Assembly: GCF_000092785.1 (NCBI RefSeq)
Contig: NC_014225.1
Coordinates: 310,001 to 374,000 of the forward strand
Direction of reading: 5' to 3'
DNA from: Waddlia chondrophila WSU 86-1044
GTDB lineage: Bacteria > Chlamydiota > Chlamydiia > Chlamydiales > Waddliaceae
Length of the DNA stretch: 64,000 bases
Shown: one piece after another, positions 17,177 through 26,691 of the stretch
How the letters are laid out: every line of letters begins with the position of its first letter
Position numbering within the stretch: position 1 is the first letter of the stretch
Position numbers and translations under genes: made by a program
The notes under the pieces: model-generated
Seen by the model: the letters and a program-made list of their open reading frames with translations, nothing else
Told to the model about the DNA's origin: nothing
Databases searched by the model: none

Positions 17177-18603
17177 TAGTGGAAGATCCATTGGATGACA
17201 TAGAAAATACAAACGGACAACCCCGCTCCGGCAGGTACAGTCACAACCCAAGAGATCACAATATCTCTTGTCATTCCTAAATTCAGCGCTTCAATTCCTC
17301 TAGCAAGGCCGACGCCTAAAACGGATCCGACCAGAGTATGCGTCGTAGAGATCGGCATCCCCATGCGTGAAGCGACAAGAATTGTTGTTGCGGCACAGAA
17401 CTCGGCAACAAATCCGCGTGTTGGAGTGAGCTCGGTGATCTTTTTTCCGACCGTTTCGATGACGCGCCATCCCCAAGTTGCCAATCCGATGATGATTCCT
17501 CCGCCGCCAAGCGCTAAAATCCAGGAAGGGATCGCAAGCTGCATCGCAATCACGCCCGTTGTCAGTGTCCCCACTGCAGCGGCTAGCGGACCGATCGCAT
17601 TGGCCACGTCGTTGGCTCCATGTCCAAACGCCATGAGCGCTGCGGTAATGATCTGCAAATAACTGAATATTTTTTCCACGGCCGCATACTCGGAGTGGGA
17701 AACAGTTTGTTCAATTTTCCTGGAGATGCCGGAGGAAATATTTTCCATCTTGTCGAGAAGGCAGGCGATATCGCTGTGCAGCTCTCCGGATGAAGAGGAT
17801 TTAACTTGCATCAGGTGCTTTGTTGCTTTGTGAAGGGAATGAACAATTTCCGGGCCGTATTGCGGACGTTGCTCGGTGTCGCGTTGAGGGACAGTCATCC
17901 GTTGCACGAAGAAATAACTGATCGCAGCACTGACAGCTCCTAAAAAAATGCTGAATAAGAGTGCTTGTTTTACAGAAATGGAAATGGCAGCTTTATCTAT
18001 TAAGCTAAGGCCGACAATCTGAGTCATGATTACCGCAACTAAAAACACAAGGAGTGGAGTGATTCTCTGTGCGGCTTTCACCGGATTAAAAGAATAAAAA
18101 ATTTTTTTTCTCAAGAAGCAAAAAAAGTAGTAGGCGAAGACACCGCCGGCCAGCGGGGAGATTACCCAGCTGGCAACGATCTTAAAGACTGTCACCCACT
18201 TAATCGCATCGATCCCTCCGACAACAGCTCCGAATCCAACAACGGCGCCGACAATGGAATGGGTTGTAGAGACCGGCAGCCCAAGATAGGAGGCTAGCTG
18301 AAGCCAGGCGCCTGCTGAAAGGAGAGCGGAAAGCATTCCGTAAATAAGAACTTGCGGCTGATAGAGAAAGAGATCGGGATCGACAATCTCTTTCTGAATG
18401 GTTTCAGTGACATGGGAGCCAAAGAAGAACGCTCCGGAAAATTCCAGAACTGCCGCGATCATTACAGCCTGCCTTAAAGTGAGGGCTCCGGAGCCGACTG
18501 AAGTTCCCATAGCGTTTGCGACATCGTTTGCTCCGATATTCCAGGCCATGTAAAAACCTGCAATGATAATGACGCCAAAGAGAAGGTTGTTATCGATGAT
18601 CAT
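17176..18603 (-). CDS. pit: inorganic phosphate permease, PiT family
   Basis: A 475-residue membrane carrier with two copies of the PiT signature, each containing GANDVANAxG: NIGANDVANAMGTSVGSGA near residue 25 and FGHGANDVANAIGPLAAAVG near residue 325, each followed by a PxSTTHxxVGxxxG motif. It imports phosphate with a cation. A central hydrophilic loop lies near residues 235-300. The DUF47 gene lies directly upstream (1-base overlap), as in Chlamydia. Confidence 0.94.
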   Translation of the reverse strand: MIIDNNLLFGVIIIAGFYMAWNIGANDVANAMGTSVGSGALTLRQAVMIAAVLEFSGAFFFGSHVTETIQKEIVDPDLFLYQPQVLIYGMLSALLSAGAWLQLASYLGLPVSTTHSIVGAVVGFGAVVGGIDAIKWVTVFKIVASWVISPLAGGVFAYYFFCFLRKKIFYSFNPVKAAQRITPLLVFLVAVIMTQIVGLSLIDKAAISISVKQALLFSIFLGAVSAAISYFFVQRMTVPQRDTEQRPQYGPEIVHSLHKATKHLMQVKSSSSGELHSDIACLLDKMENISSGISRKIEQTVSHSEYAAVEKIFSYLQIITAALMAFGHGANDVANAIGPLAAAVGTLTTGVIAMQLAIPSWILALGGGGIIIGLATWGWRVIETVGKKITELTPTRGFVAEFCAATTILVASRMGMPISTTHTLVGSVLGVGLARGIEALNLGMTRDIVISWVVTVPAGAGLSVCIFYVIQWIFH

Positions 18604-19286
18604 TATTTCAACTCTAAGGTCATCCTTACTTGGTATGCGAGGTTTTCAGATAAATCGGCGATAGCACCTAGTTCTTCCAAAATTTTTTGCCAGACATGGA
18701 AGGTTGTGTAGCTCATCTGTCCCTCAGCCTTGAGAAGAGCTTTCAACATCTTTCGCTGAACAACATCGGCTTCGTGCTCTTTGATCGCTACCTGATGCAC
18801 CATCTGGCGCACTTTTTCCGCTTCCACTCCCCCGAATGTCGTTTCGAGAAGTTCGTGCAGCTCTTTGATGATTTTTTTGGCGCCTTCAAATGTTTCGATA
18901 TTTTTATCAAGGAACTCATCGAATTCAGCGCGGAAGAGCTCGATCATTTCCAATTCTTTTAAGGTTGTCAAAACGGCCACATCTTCCGCCCTGTCGGCGA
19001 TCGAGTCTTGGATGGCAAGGATGTGAAGGAGGCTTTCACGCGCAATGGGAAGAAAAATCCGTTTTGGCAGATGATTCCGCAAATCATTTTTTGTCAGATC
19101 GGCTTGATGCTCCTGCTTGCTGATCTTTTGAGCGATTTTCTCAACCTGTTCGTAATCTTTGTTTTTCAGAGCTTTGAAAAGATCTCTTAATAGATAAACA
19201 CAGCGGGAAACCTCTTCCATGTGTGTGTCTAATGGCGAGAAAGGAGAGCGTCCAAATAGATTGAGAAGAGCATTCATAATTTCCAT
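18603..19286 (-). CDS. DUF47/TIGR00153 PhoU-like protein, partner of the phosphate permease
   Basis: A 227-residue all-helical protein of the PhoU-related DUF47 family: acidic repeats with paired E/D motifs such as KISKQEHQADLTKNDL (residues 69-84) and VAIKEHEADVVQRKML (about 167-182). Members sit in operons with PiT permeases and probably control them. Its stop overlaps the pit start by one base. Regulation of phosphate uptake is inferred from context. Confidence 0.9.
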   Translation of the reverse strand: MEIMNALLNLFGRSPFSPLDTHMEEVSRCVYLLRDLFKALKNKDYEQVEKIAQKISKQEHQADLTKNDLRNHLPKRIFLPIARESLLHILAIQDSIADRAEDVAVLTTLKELEMIELFRAEFDEFLDKNIETFEGAKKIIKELHELLETTFGGVEAEKVRQMVHQVAIKEHEADVVQRKMLKALLKAEGQMSYTTFHVWQKILEELGAIADLSENLAYQVRMTLELK

Positions 19287-19367
19287 AACGCAGTAAAACG
19301 AGCCCCAATTATAGATATTTTTCCTGGATATTGCAACTCTTTTACTTTTTTTGTTATCTTGACTTTC

Positions 19368-20366
19368 ATGATGATTGAGCCAGTATTAAGTGTCAGGAAC
19401 TTGGTGACTCCAATTCAGATTGGGAACAATGTTTTCTCTGTTGTCGACGGAATTTCGTTTGAGATGAAATCGGGGAAAACGTTGGCAATTGTTGGAGAAT
19501 CAGGCTCAGGGAAGTCTTTAACGGCTTTGTCGATCATGAGGATCCTTCCCTCTCCTCCTTGCCTCCCTTCCAAAGGGGAAGTGGTCTATAAGGGAAAAAA
19601 TTTGCTTGAGCTGCCGGAGAAGCAGATGCGCAAGATCAGGGGGGCAGACATTGCAATGATTTTTCAAGATCCTTCGGCTTGCCTCAATCCTGTCTATACG
19701 ATAGGTGATCAACTGGTCGAAGTGGCAGAGCTGCATCTCGATCTATGGGGAGAAGAGGCGGAAGAGAAAGCTGCGCAGGCATTGAATGAAGTCGGTATCT
19801 CCGATGCTCGGAAACGGCTGGAAGATTATCCCCATCAGTTATCTGGAGGGATGAAGCAGAGAGTCATGATCGCGATGGCCTTGATGTGCGAACCAGATCT
19901 TTTGATTGCCGATGAGCCGACAACAGCTTTAGATGTGACGATTCAAGCTCAGGTGCTTGCTTTGATGCGAAAGCTTCAGCAAGAGAAAGGGATGGCGATT
20001 TTGTTGATTACTCACGACATGGGGATTGTCGCTGAGATGGCCGATGAGGTGATTGTGATGTACACTTCCCAGGCGATGGAAAAAGGGAGTGTCTATGAAA
20101 TTTTTGATCAGATGGCACACCCTTACACAATGGGGTTGTTTGGCTCCCGCCCCTCTTCTTATGCTGGCGGGGGCAGGCTGCTTCCGATCGAAGGCTCAGT
20201 ACCTCCCTTGGCCAATTATCCGAAAGGATGCCGCTTCCATCCCAGATGTCCTTATGTGATGGAAAAATGTTGCAGCGGGCTGGTTCCCGAATTTCCCGTA
20301 GGGCGTTCGAAGTCTCATTTAAGCAAATGTTGGTTAGGAGATGAACGAACCTCTTCTGAAAGTTAA
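19368..20366 (+). CDS. oppD: oligopeptide ABC transporter ATP-binding protein OppD/DppD
   Basis: A 332-residue ATPase: Walker A GESGSGKS near residue 45, Q-loop FQDPSACLNP, signature LSGGMKQR, Walker B LLIADEPTTALD and the C-terminal oligo_HPY region with CRFHPRCPYVMEKC. It powers peptide import with OppF. ATG 19368 was chosen; an in-frame TTG at 19359 would add 3 residues and no clear ribosome site decides. It is divergent from DUF47 and about 4 kb from oppABC. Confidence 0.92.
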   Translation: MMIEPVLSVRNLVTPIQIGNNVFSVVDGISFEMKSGKTLAIVGESGSGKSLTALSIMRILPSPPCLPSKGEVVYKGKNLLELPEKQMRKIRGADIAMIFQDPSACLNPVYTIGDQLVEVAELHLDLWGEEAEEKAAQALNEVGISDARKRLEDYPHQLSGGMKQRVMIAMALMCEPDLLIADEPTTALDVTIQAQVLALMRKLQQEKGMAILLITHDMGIVAEMADEVIVMYTSQAMEKGSVYEIFDQMAHPYTMGLFGSRPSSYAGGGRLLPIEGSVPPLANYPKGCRFHPRCPYVMEKCCSGLVPEFPVGRSKSHLSKCWLGDERTSSES

Positions 20367-21159
20367 ACAGTTGAAAAAATATTTTCCTGTTTATGACGGG
20401 TTTTTTCGTCGCATTGTCGACCAGGTAAAAGCTGTGGATGGAGTCGATTTCTCTGTTCACACAGGAAAAATTCTTGGATTGGTGGGGGAGTCCGGCAGCG
20501 GAAAAAGCACGGCAGCGCGCGCTGCTATTCGATTGATCGAGCCGACCTGCGGCGAGATCTTTTTCGAAGGGAAAGATCTTCTCGCATTTGGTAAGGAAAA
20601 ACTGCTTTGTGCCCGAAGGGAGATTCAGATAGTTTTCCAAGATCCTTTGTCTTCCTTGAATCCGCGGAAGACGATTCGGCAGAGTATCGGAGAGGCGCTT
20701 ATCTATCACGGCTTGGTCTCTTCTGAAAGCGAAATGAGCGACCGGGTCGCCCATGTCTTGGAGAGAGTGGGGCTCTCTTCTGAAGCAATGGGGCTTTATC
20801 CCCATCAGTTTTCTGGAGGGCAGCAGCAAAGAATTTGTATCGGGCGGGCGATTGCGATGAATCCCAGGCTGATTATTTGCGACGAAGCGGTTTCCGCTCT
20901 TGATGTTTCTATACAGGCGCAAATTCTCAATTTGCTGATGGAATTAAAGGAGAGCCTTAATCTCAGTTATCTTTTTATCTCGCATGATTTGTCCGTTGTG
21001 CGCTATCTTTGCCATGATGTCGCTGTCATGCACAAGGGGAAGATTGTGGAACAGGGGAATGTGGAAGAAATTTTCCTGGATCCTCAGCAAGAATACACAA
21101 AAAAACTTCTGGCAGCCATACCGATCTCCCATCCTCGTAAAAGAGCCAATTTGCTATAA
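20341..21159 (+). CDS. oppF: oligopeptide ABC transporter ATP-binding protein OppF/DppF
   Basis: A 272-residue ATPase with Walker [14 protein letters not shown]-loop [13 protein letters not shown], signature [14 protein letters not shown] and Walker [15 protein letters not shown]. It starts inside oppD (26-base overlap) after a TTAGGAG ribosome site. It forms the second nucleotide-binding subunit of the peptide importer. It is shorter than E. coli OppF because the C-terminal HPY region is missing. Confidence 0.92.
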   Translation: MNEPLLKVKQLKKYFPVYDGFFRRIVDQVKAVDGVDFSVHTGKILGLVGESGSGKSTAARAAIRLIEPTCGEIFFEGKDLLAFGKEKLLCARREIQIVFQDPLSSLNPRKTIRQSIGEALIYHGLVSSESEMSDRVAHVLERVGLSSEAMGLYPHQFSGGQQQRICIGRAIAMNPRLIICDEAVSALDVSIQAQILNLLMELKESLNLSYLFISHDLSVVRYLCHDVAVMHKGKIVEQGNVEEIFLDPQQEYTKKLLAAIPISHPRKRANLL

Positions 21160-21168
21160 TAGACTGCA

Positions 21169-22404
21169 ATGAAAACTGACTTGCATCATCAAAGAACCCG
21201 TGCGGCATTTATGTGGTCCCGCATTTTGCGAACGCCATTTTGGGCGATCTATACAATGCTGCCATTTATTCTATTCAGGGATCTCAACGCGAGCCCGTTT
21301 CAAATTGCGGTGACGGTTGCACTAAAACCGATGGTCTCTATTTTTTCCATGTACTGGAGCGCTGCAGTCAGGCAGAGAAGAGACCTTTTGGTCTCCAATA
21401 TTATTTGGGCTGGAGTATTGGGACTCTTGCCGTTTTTCTTTTTTCCGTTTGTTGACAGTCCCTGGTTTTTTATCGCTTCGTTCGGTTTTTTTATGCTGTT
21501 GCACCGAGGAGTGATTCCTGCTTGGATGGAGATTCTCAAGCTCAACATTCCTAATACATCCCGAGAAAAAGTGTTTGCCTGGGGATCGGCTTTAGGATAT
21601 TTGGGCGATGGAATTCTCCCTTTTCTTTTTGGTGCTTTACTCGATGGTTATTTCCAGGCATGGCGTTGGATCTTTCCTTTGACTGCATTGATCGGATTGA
21701 TTCCGATCCTTTTTCAAGCGAGGATTTTAGTGAGGTTTGAGGTGGCTGAGCAGCCGAAGAGGATCCCTTTTAAGCAATCACTGGTGCAGCCTTGGGTCAG
21801 TGCATGGATGTTGATAAAAGAAAGGAGTGATTTCCGCTCTTTTCAGGTGGGATTTATGTTAGGGGGGGCAGGGCTGATGATTATGCATGCAGTTCTTCCT
21901 GCTTTTTTCATGGGGGTTCTGCAACTTTCTTATAAAGAGCTCGCGATTGCCTTGACTTTATGCAAAGGGATTGGCTTTGCCGCGACTTCTCAATTTTGGG
22001 CCAAGTGGATGTCTAAGGTTGATATCTACCGCTTTAGCAGTGTTGTGACGTTGATGGCGTTTCTATTTCCCTTCTGCTTGCTGGCTGCTCAAATGCATTT
22101 ATACTGGATTTACACCGCCTACATTGTTTATGGAGTGATGCAAGCGGGCAGCGAGCTAAGTTGGAACCTGTCCGGTCCGATCTTCTCAGGAGATGAGGAC
22201 AGCTCCCTTTACAGCAGTGTGAATGTTGTCACTGTAGGTCTTCGGGGATGCATAGCCCCTGGACTTGGCTCCTATCTTGTGACCTTGATGAGTTCGGCTT
22301 CTGTGCTCCTTATCGGAGGAGGGTTCTGTCTGCTGGCTTTTATTTTCATGGCTTCCTACAGCAAAACGCAAAGGCAAGCTAAAGTCTATTCAGGTATAGT
22401 GTAG
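21169..22404 (+). CDS. major facilitator superfamily transporter
   Basis: A 411-residue protein with about 12 membrane spans in two halves separated by a short cytoplasmic loop near residues 185-200 (VRFEVAEQPKRIPFK). It starts 9 bases after oppF and may share its transcript. No substrate signature is readable; relatives in environmental chlamydiae are annotated only as MFS proteins. Its 3' end overlaps the convergent gene by 19 bases. Confidence 0.75.
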   Translation: MKTDLHHQRTRAAFMWSRILRTPFWAIYTMLPFILFRDLNASPFQIAVTVALKPMVSIFSMYWSAAVRQRRDLLVSNIIWAGVLGLLPFFFFPFVDSPWFFIASFGFFMLLHRGVIPAWMEILKLNIPNTSREKVFAWGSALGYLGDGILPFLFGALLDGYFQAWRWIFPLTALIGLIPILFQARILVRFEVAEQPKRIPFKQSLVQPWVSAWMLIKERSDFRSFQVGFMLGGAGLMIMHAVLPAFFMGVLQLSYKELAIALTLCKGIGFAATSQFWAKWMSKVDIYRFSSVVTLMAFLFPFCLLAAQMHLYWIYTAYIVYGVMQAGSELSWNLSGPIFSGDEDSSLYSSVNVVTVGLRGCIAPGLGSYLVTLMSSASVLLIGGGFCLLAFIFMASYSKTQRQAKVYSGIV

Positions 22405-24017
22405 TAATTTTCCAGTTTTTCAACTAGCGGATGATATTGGCCTTGCCGGTTCAGAAGTTCTGTTTCCTCTGTTAAAGAACATTTTATCTTTTCGAATGGA
22501 TGGCAAGGAAGGTCGGATTCAATTTCAGAGATATGGTTTTGTAATTGAGTAAGGCTCAGCGATTGCAAGGTTTTCTCAAAGTTGTTGAGCTTGGGAGGCG
22601 AAAACTCGATCTGCTCAGAAAAATACTGCAAGAAGATGTTGCGGCAGGGGATGCTGATCACTCCGCGCATGCAGGAAAAGAACTGTTCAGCTTCCGGAGG
22701 AAATGACTCAACGTCTTCTTGAGTCGTTTCGTTCAAAATTTTTTTCGCTGCATTTAGTGCTTTTTTTGAGTCGCTACTGAATAGGTCAGGCTCTGTTTGT
22801 TTAATCCAGCTTTGGTGTAATTGACGATATGGAGGCCATAGGTAGCGTGTGTTAAATTCCCTCCAGCATTTGGAAAGCAATTCATAAGGAGAGAACTGTT
22901 TTTTGATAAACTCGAAGAAGTTTAAAACCACTGTAGTAGCATCTGTTTGAATTAAGTAGGAGGGAGCGGCAGAAACCAGGGTGCAGAAGAGTTTTTCGTG
23001 GAGCTTGATAAAAGTGTCTAGATTTTCCTCTGCAGCATGCCTTTTTAAGTTGATGAGCGCAAGGGCATGTTTTTTTAACGGCTTTTGGTTGTGCAAGGCT
23101 TCTTTGATGATCTTTTTTTTCTTTAAAAGTTCTTCGAGAAGCGGAATCTCAGCAATCCTATGCAGGTTGGAGGGGATTAAGAGGTCGGGTAATGCCCAGC
23201 CATTGTGTTGAGAGGGAAAAGGGTGGCCTGTATGATTGTTGGAGGCCGCTAATTCGAAACTGTTGGAGATTGGCGTTGTCGGCATCATTCCTCTGGAGCT
23301 TCGTTTGAACGATCCGGACAAGATGATTGTTTCACCGGGAAATGGGGTCAGCATTTGATTTAATGTGACGATAGAAACTGTTTCCTGTTCCATGGATTTG
23401 CTGATATAGATTGGAGCTTCTCGGATGTTCCGAAGAGCTGACTCAATGGAGGAAAAGACGATCCCTTTTTTCTTGATCAAAGAGATCGCTTTCATTCTGA
23501 ACGCATCCTCTTCTTGCTTCAAGAGAGCGTTTTGAATCGCATGCGCAGCACGTTGAGCGGGCTCGCATTGCTCGGAGTCGTGCGAGATTTGTATTGCTGT
23601 TTTCTTCTTCAGGGGAGAGTCCGATCTCCTGGAAAAAAAGGAAAAGATTTTTTTGTACCAGGGATCTCTTTTTGTTGGTTCGAATAATTGATTGTAGCGG
23701 TTGATTGACTCAAGAGCCCTTGAAGAGAGTGTTTTGTGTTCGAAGCTTTTGGATCGGCTAATAATTGGATGGTACCTTTTCACATCATCGATGGCGCGTT
23801 CAACTCTTTCTGAAAAAGCGTCTTGTTTTTTTTGAGGGATTGCATGTGCAATGAGATGATGGGCAAATGCGACAATGCGGCGGATCCTAAACCCTTTCCG
23901 GGGTTTGATGAGGTTTGATAAGTGCTTAGGTGTTTGTTCTTCAGTGAACCGATCTAAAACATCCAATGCAGCCTGCAGCTTTGCTTTAGGGTCTCGTTTG
24001 GTCATGTGTGAAGTCAC
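22386..24017 (-). CDS. hypothetical soluble protein, 543 residues
   Basis: A long helical, basic protein without signal peptide or clear membrane span. Features: lysine-rich N-terminal part (residues 1-160), an aromatic/basic patch KKIFSFFSRRSDSPLKKKT near 120-138, and many LL/EE pairs. No family is recognised. The rluB gene is upstream with a 4-base overlap, so it is coupled to rRNA modification in transcription only. It could be a host-directed or structural chlamydial protein; nothing in the sequence decides. Confidence 0.7.
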   Translation of the reverse strand: MTSHMTKRDPKAKLQAALDVLDRFTEEQTPKHLSNLIKPRKGFRIRRIVAFAHHLIAHAIPQKKQDAFSERVERAIDDVKRYHPIISRSKSFEHKTLSSRALESINRYNQLFEPTKRDPWYKKIFSFFSRRSDSPLKKKTAIQISHDSEQCEPAQRAAHAIQNALLKQEEDAFRMKAISLIKKKGIVFSSIESALRNIREAPIYISKSMEQETVSIVTLNQMLTPFPGETIILSGSFKRSSRGMMPTTPISNSFELAASNNHTGHPFPSQHNGWALPDLLIPSNLHRIAEIPLLEELLKKKKIIKEALHNQKPLKKHALALINLKRHAAEENLDTFIKLHEKLFCTLVSAAPSYLIQTDATTVVLNFFEFIKKQFSPYELLSKCWREFNTRYLWPPYRQLHQSWIKQTEPDLFSSDSKKALNAAKKILNETTQEDVESFPPEAEQFFSCMRGVISIPCRNIFLQYFSEQIEFSPPKLNNFEKTLQSLSLTQLQNHISEIESDLPCHPFEKIKCSLTEETELLNRQGQYHPLVEKLENYYTIPE

Positions 24018-24712
24018 TCAAAAATGAGCTGTTTGTCCCGTTCTGTCAAGGAACGCCAGTGCCCAATTGGAAGGGAGCCAAGAGTTAGACTGCCAATCCG
24101 CGTTCGTTTAAGTGCGCGCACTTCAAGCCCTGCTGCAGCAATCAAGAGGCGGACTTCCCTTTTTTTTCCTTCTCCGACAACGACTTTAAGGGTCGCTTTG
24201 CGCACTTTTTTTACGGAAAGAGGTTGAACAAAAACGCCTTCTACCGAAGTTCCCGCTGCGATGGCTTTTAAGTGATCGTTAGAGATTTCACAATCAGTTT
24301 TTGCGATATACTCTTTCTGGATATTGGAAGAGGGATGGATCACTTGGTTTGTGAATTCTCCGTCGTTAGTGACAATCAACAAGCCTGTAGTCTCTTTGTC
24401 GAGGCGCCCCACTGTGAACAGCCTTTCTTTAACCCCTTCAAAGAGATCTGTGACCAGTTTGCTTCCCTTTTTTCCATTTGGAGAGCAGAGGGTATTTAAT
24501 GGCTTATTAAGCATAAAATAAACCTTTTTTTCCTGCCGGTTCACTTTTTTTCCGCTTACTGTGATCTTTTCACTGCCATCCACCAATAGTTGAGGTTGGC
24601 GGACAACCTCTCCATTTACGGAGACTTTTCCGGCGAAAATCAGGTCTTCGCATTTCCGGCGCGAAGCGATTCCGCAGGAAGCCAGGTGTTTTGCAATCCG
24701 TTTTTTATTCAT
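24014..24712 (-). CDS. rluB: rRNA pseudouridine synthase, RluB/RsuA family
   Basis: A 232-residue enzyme with an N-terminal S4 RNA-binding domain (residues 3-50, KRIAKHLASCGIASRRKCEDLI) and the catalytic RsuA-type motif VGRLDKETTGLLIVTNDG, where the Asp is the nucleophile. The KREVRLL motif lies near residue 183. It isomerises a uridine in ribosomal RNA, most likely in 23S. The equivalent gene (yjbC) neighbours the phosphoglycerate mutase gene in Chlamydia, as here. Confidence 0.93.
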   Translation of the reverse strand: MNKKRIAKHLASCGIASRRKCEDLIFAGKVSVNGEVVRQPQLLVDGSEKITVSGKKVNRQEKKVYFMLNKPLNTLCSPNGKKGSKLVTDLFEGVKERLFTVGRLDKETTGLLIVTNDGEFTNQVIHPSSNIQKEYIAKTDCEISNDHLKAIAAGTSVEGVFVQPLSVKKVRKATLKVVVGEGKKREVRLLIAAAGLEVRALKRTRIGSLTLGSLPIGHWRSLTERDKQLIFE

Positions 24713-24861
24713 TTTAGTAATAATTGCATTAGTGTAGTTGGATCAGTATACCTGTCTTAAGTGATTATTATCAATTAAACAATTAATTTTATTTTTAATG
24801 TTTTTTTTGATGGAAGCAATTCTTAAATTGTCCTATTATTTTGATAATACGGAGTCTATGG

Positions 24862-25536
24862 ATGAGTCGACTAATATTGATGCGCCACGGTGAGTCGGAA
24901 TGGAACAAGCTCAATCAATTTACCGGTTGGGTTGATGTTTCCCTCTCTAAAAAAGGGATCGAGGAAGCTATTGAAGCGGGAAAAGAGATTAAGGATATTC
25001 CCATCGATGTGATCTTTATGTCCACTTTGATCCGTTCCCAGCTGACCGCGATGCTTGCGATGAGCCAGCATAGCGAAGGGAAAGTTCCTGTTGTCATGCA
25101 TAAAACAGATGAAAAGTTGAAAGAGTGGGGAAAAATCTACTCTGACGAGGCAAAAGAGAAGACGATTCCGTGTTTCGTCAGCTGGGAGATCAATGAACGG
25201 ATGTATGGGGAGCTGCAAGGCTACAATAAAAAAAAGACAGCAGAGAAGTTTGGGGCAGATCAAGTAAAAGTCTGGAGAAGGAGCTACAGCACTCCTCCTC
25301 CTAGTGGTGAAAGCTTACAGATGACTGCGGAAAGAACCATTCCTTATTTTGAGAACACCATTGTCCCTTTTTTAAGGGAAGGACAGAATGTTCTTGTTTC
25401 TGCGCATGGAAACTCTCTCAGATCGATCATGATGGATCTGGACGCCCTTTCTGAAGAAGAGGTTGTGTCATTGGAAATTCCCACAGGGAAGCCAATCATT
25501 TATTCCTACGAAAACGGTAATTTTATTAGAAAATAG
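24862..25536 (+). CDS. gpmA: 2,3-bisphosphoglycerate-dependent phosphoglycerate mutase
   Basis: A 224-residue histidine phosphatase-fold enzyme with LMRHGESEWN (catalytic His near residue 8), NERMYGELQGYNK and the second catalytic His in SAHGNSLR. It interconverts 3- and 2-phosphoglycerate in glycolysis. ATG 24862 follows a GGAG ribosome site at 24851; the longer frame from TTG 24841 lacks one. The nifS-like gene starts directly after its stop. Confidence 0.94.
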   Translation: MSRLILMRHGESEWNKLNQFTGWVDVSLSKKGIEEAIEAGKEIKDIPIDVIFMSTLIRSQLTAMLAMSQHSEGKVPVVMHKTDEKLKEWGKIYSDEAKEKTIPCFVSWEINERMYGELQGYNKKKTAEKFGADQVKVWRRSYSTPPPSGESLQMTAERTIPYFENTIVPFLREGQNVLVSAHGNSLRSIMMDLDALSEEEVVSLEIPTGKPIIYSYENGNFIRK

Positions 25537-26691
25537 ATGATTTATCTCGACAACAGCATGGCCGCGCGTCCCTCTAAAAAGGGAATCAGCGCAATGATGC
25601 CTTATTTTACCGATTATTGGGCTAGCCCTAGTTCGCCGCATGCGATGGGGCAGCAAACGACAGGGATGATCAGAGATGCTTATCAATCCCTTTATGATTT
25701 TTTGGGGGCGGGAAAAAGCGATGCAGTCGTTTTCACTTCCTGCGGTGCAGAATCGGCCAACCATGTTTTTCATTCGATCTATACCGATATTGCTCTTCCT
25801 AGAGGGAAAAACCATTTCATCACGGGAAAAACAAGCGAAGCGCCGGCATTAATGGCGATGCATCAGCTAGAAGAACTGGGATGTGTCGGTAAATGCGTTG
25901 ATGTTGATCGACAGGGTCAGGTGACAAAAGAGTTGTTGGGCGATGTGTTGTCTCCGCGAGCAGCTCTTGTCAGTTTGTCTTGGGGTGATGGATTGACAGG
26001 TGTGATTCAGCCGGTGGAAGAGATAGCTGCACTTTGTGAAGAACGTGGGATTCTCTTGCATTTGGATGCGACCCATGTTCTGGGCAAACGGTACTTTACC
26101 TTGGAAGAGGTAAAAGCGGATCTAATCAGCTTCAACGGTTCTCAGATTCACGCTCCTCAAGGTACGGGAGCGTTGTATATTCGACATGGCTTGAAGATCA
26201 GCCCTTTCATTGCCGGAGGGATGGAGCAGGCCGGCCTTCGCGGAGGAGATTTGAATGTTCCAGGGCTCGCAGCGCTTAGCGTTGCTGCAAAAGAGGCGCT
26301 TGATGCTCGCGACTTAGTGTGTACGGAGACTGCCCGCTTGCGTGACCGTTTAGAGGAAAATGTGGCCTCTCAATTGGAAGATGTGACAATTTTTTACCAA
26401 GATCAAGAGCGTTTGCCGCATCTTTCTTGCATGGGGTTTCCTGGTGTGGCAAATGAAGCGCTTCTCTTCTTATTGAATAAAAAAGGCGTGATGGCTTGCA
26501 TCGGAGGGGGCTCTTTCCAGCAAATCGGCCTTGTGCTGATGGCAGCGGGAGTAGAAGAAACGCTGGCGCATTCTTCGATGAGCTTCAGCTTGTCGAGGGA
26601 AACGACAGAATCCGAGATCGACCGTGCTTCGGAAATGATTGTGGAAGCAGTGAAGCAATTGCGTAAATCTTCGATGGGGATAAATTTATGA
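25537..26691 (+). CDS. NifS-like aminotransferase class V protein with degenerate active site
   Basis: A 384-residue fold-type I PLP protein similar to cysteine desulfurases from YLDNSMAARP (residue 3) to the C-terminus. The PLP-lysine motif, normally S(G)HK-x-x-GPKG, reads SFNGSQIHAPQG, with Gln203 where Lys is expected. The PLP-stacking His region (usually TEHKA) reads TSEAPA, and the flexible loop that carries the catalytic Cys (SGSAC-) reads GVMACIGGGSFQQIG. The PLP-ring Asp177 (HLDATH) is kept. It is therefore probably not a functional desulfurase. It sits between gpmA and nifU, with a 4-base overlap to nifU. Confidence 0.85.
   Translation: MIYLDNSMAARPSKKGISAMMPYFTDYWASPSSPHAMGQQTTGMIRDAYQSLYDFLGAGKSDAVVFTSCGAESANHVFHSIYTDIALPRGKNHFITGKTSEAPALMAMHQLEELGCVGKCVDVDRQGQVTKELLGDVLSPRAALVSLSWGDGLTGVIQPVEEIAALCEERGILLHLDATHVLGKRYFTLEEVKADLISFNGSQIHAPQGTGALYIRHGLKISPFIAGGMEQAGLRGGDLNVPGLAALSVAAKEALDARDLVCTETARLRDRLEENVASQLEDVTIFYQDQERLPHLSCMGFPGVANEALLFLLNKKGVMACIGGGSFQQIGLVLMAAGVEETLAHSSMSFSLSRETTESEIDRASEMIVEAVKQLRKSSMGINL

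Noticed and set aside
20008-20922. 304-codon open frame on the minus strand
   Set aside because: It lies antisense to oppD and oppF, has no recognisable domain and mirrors their codon pattern.
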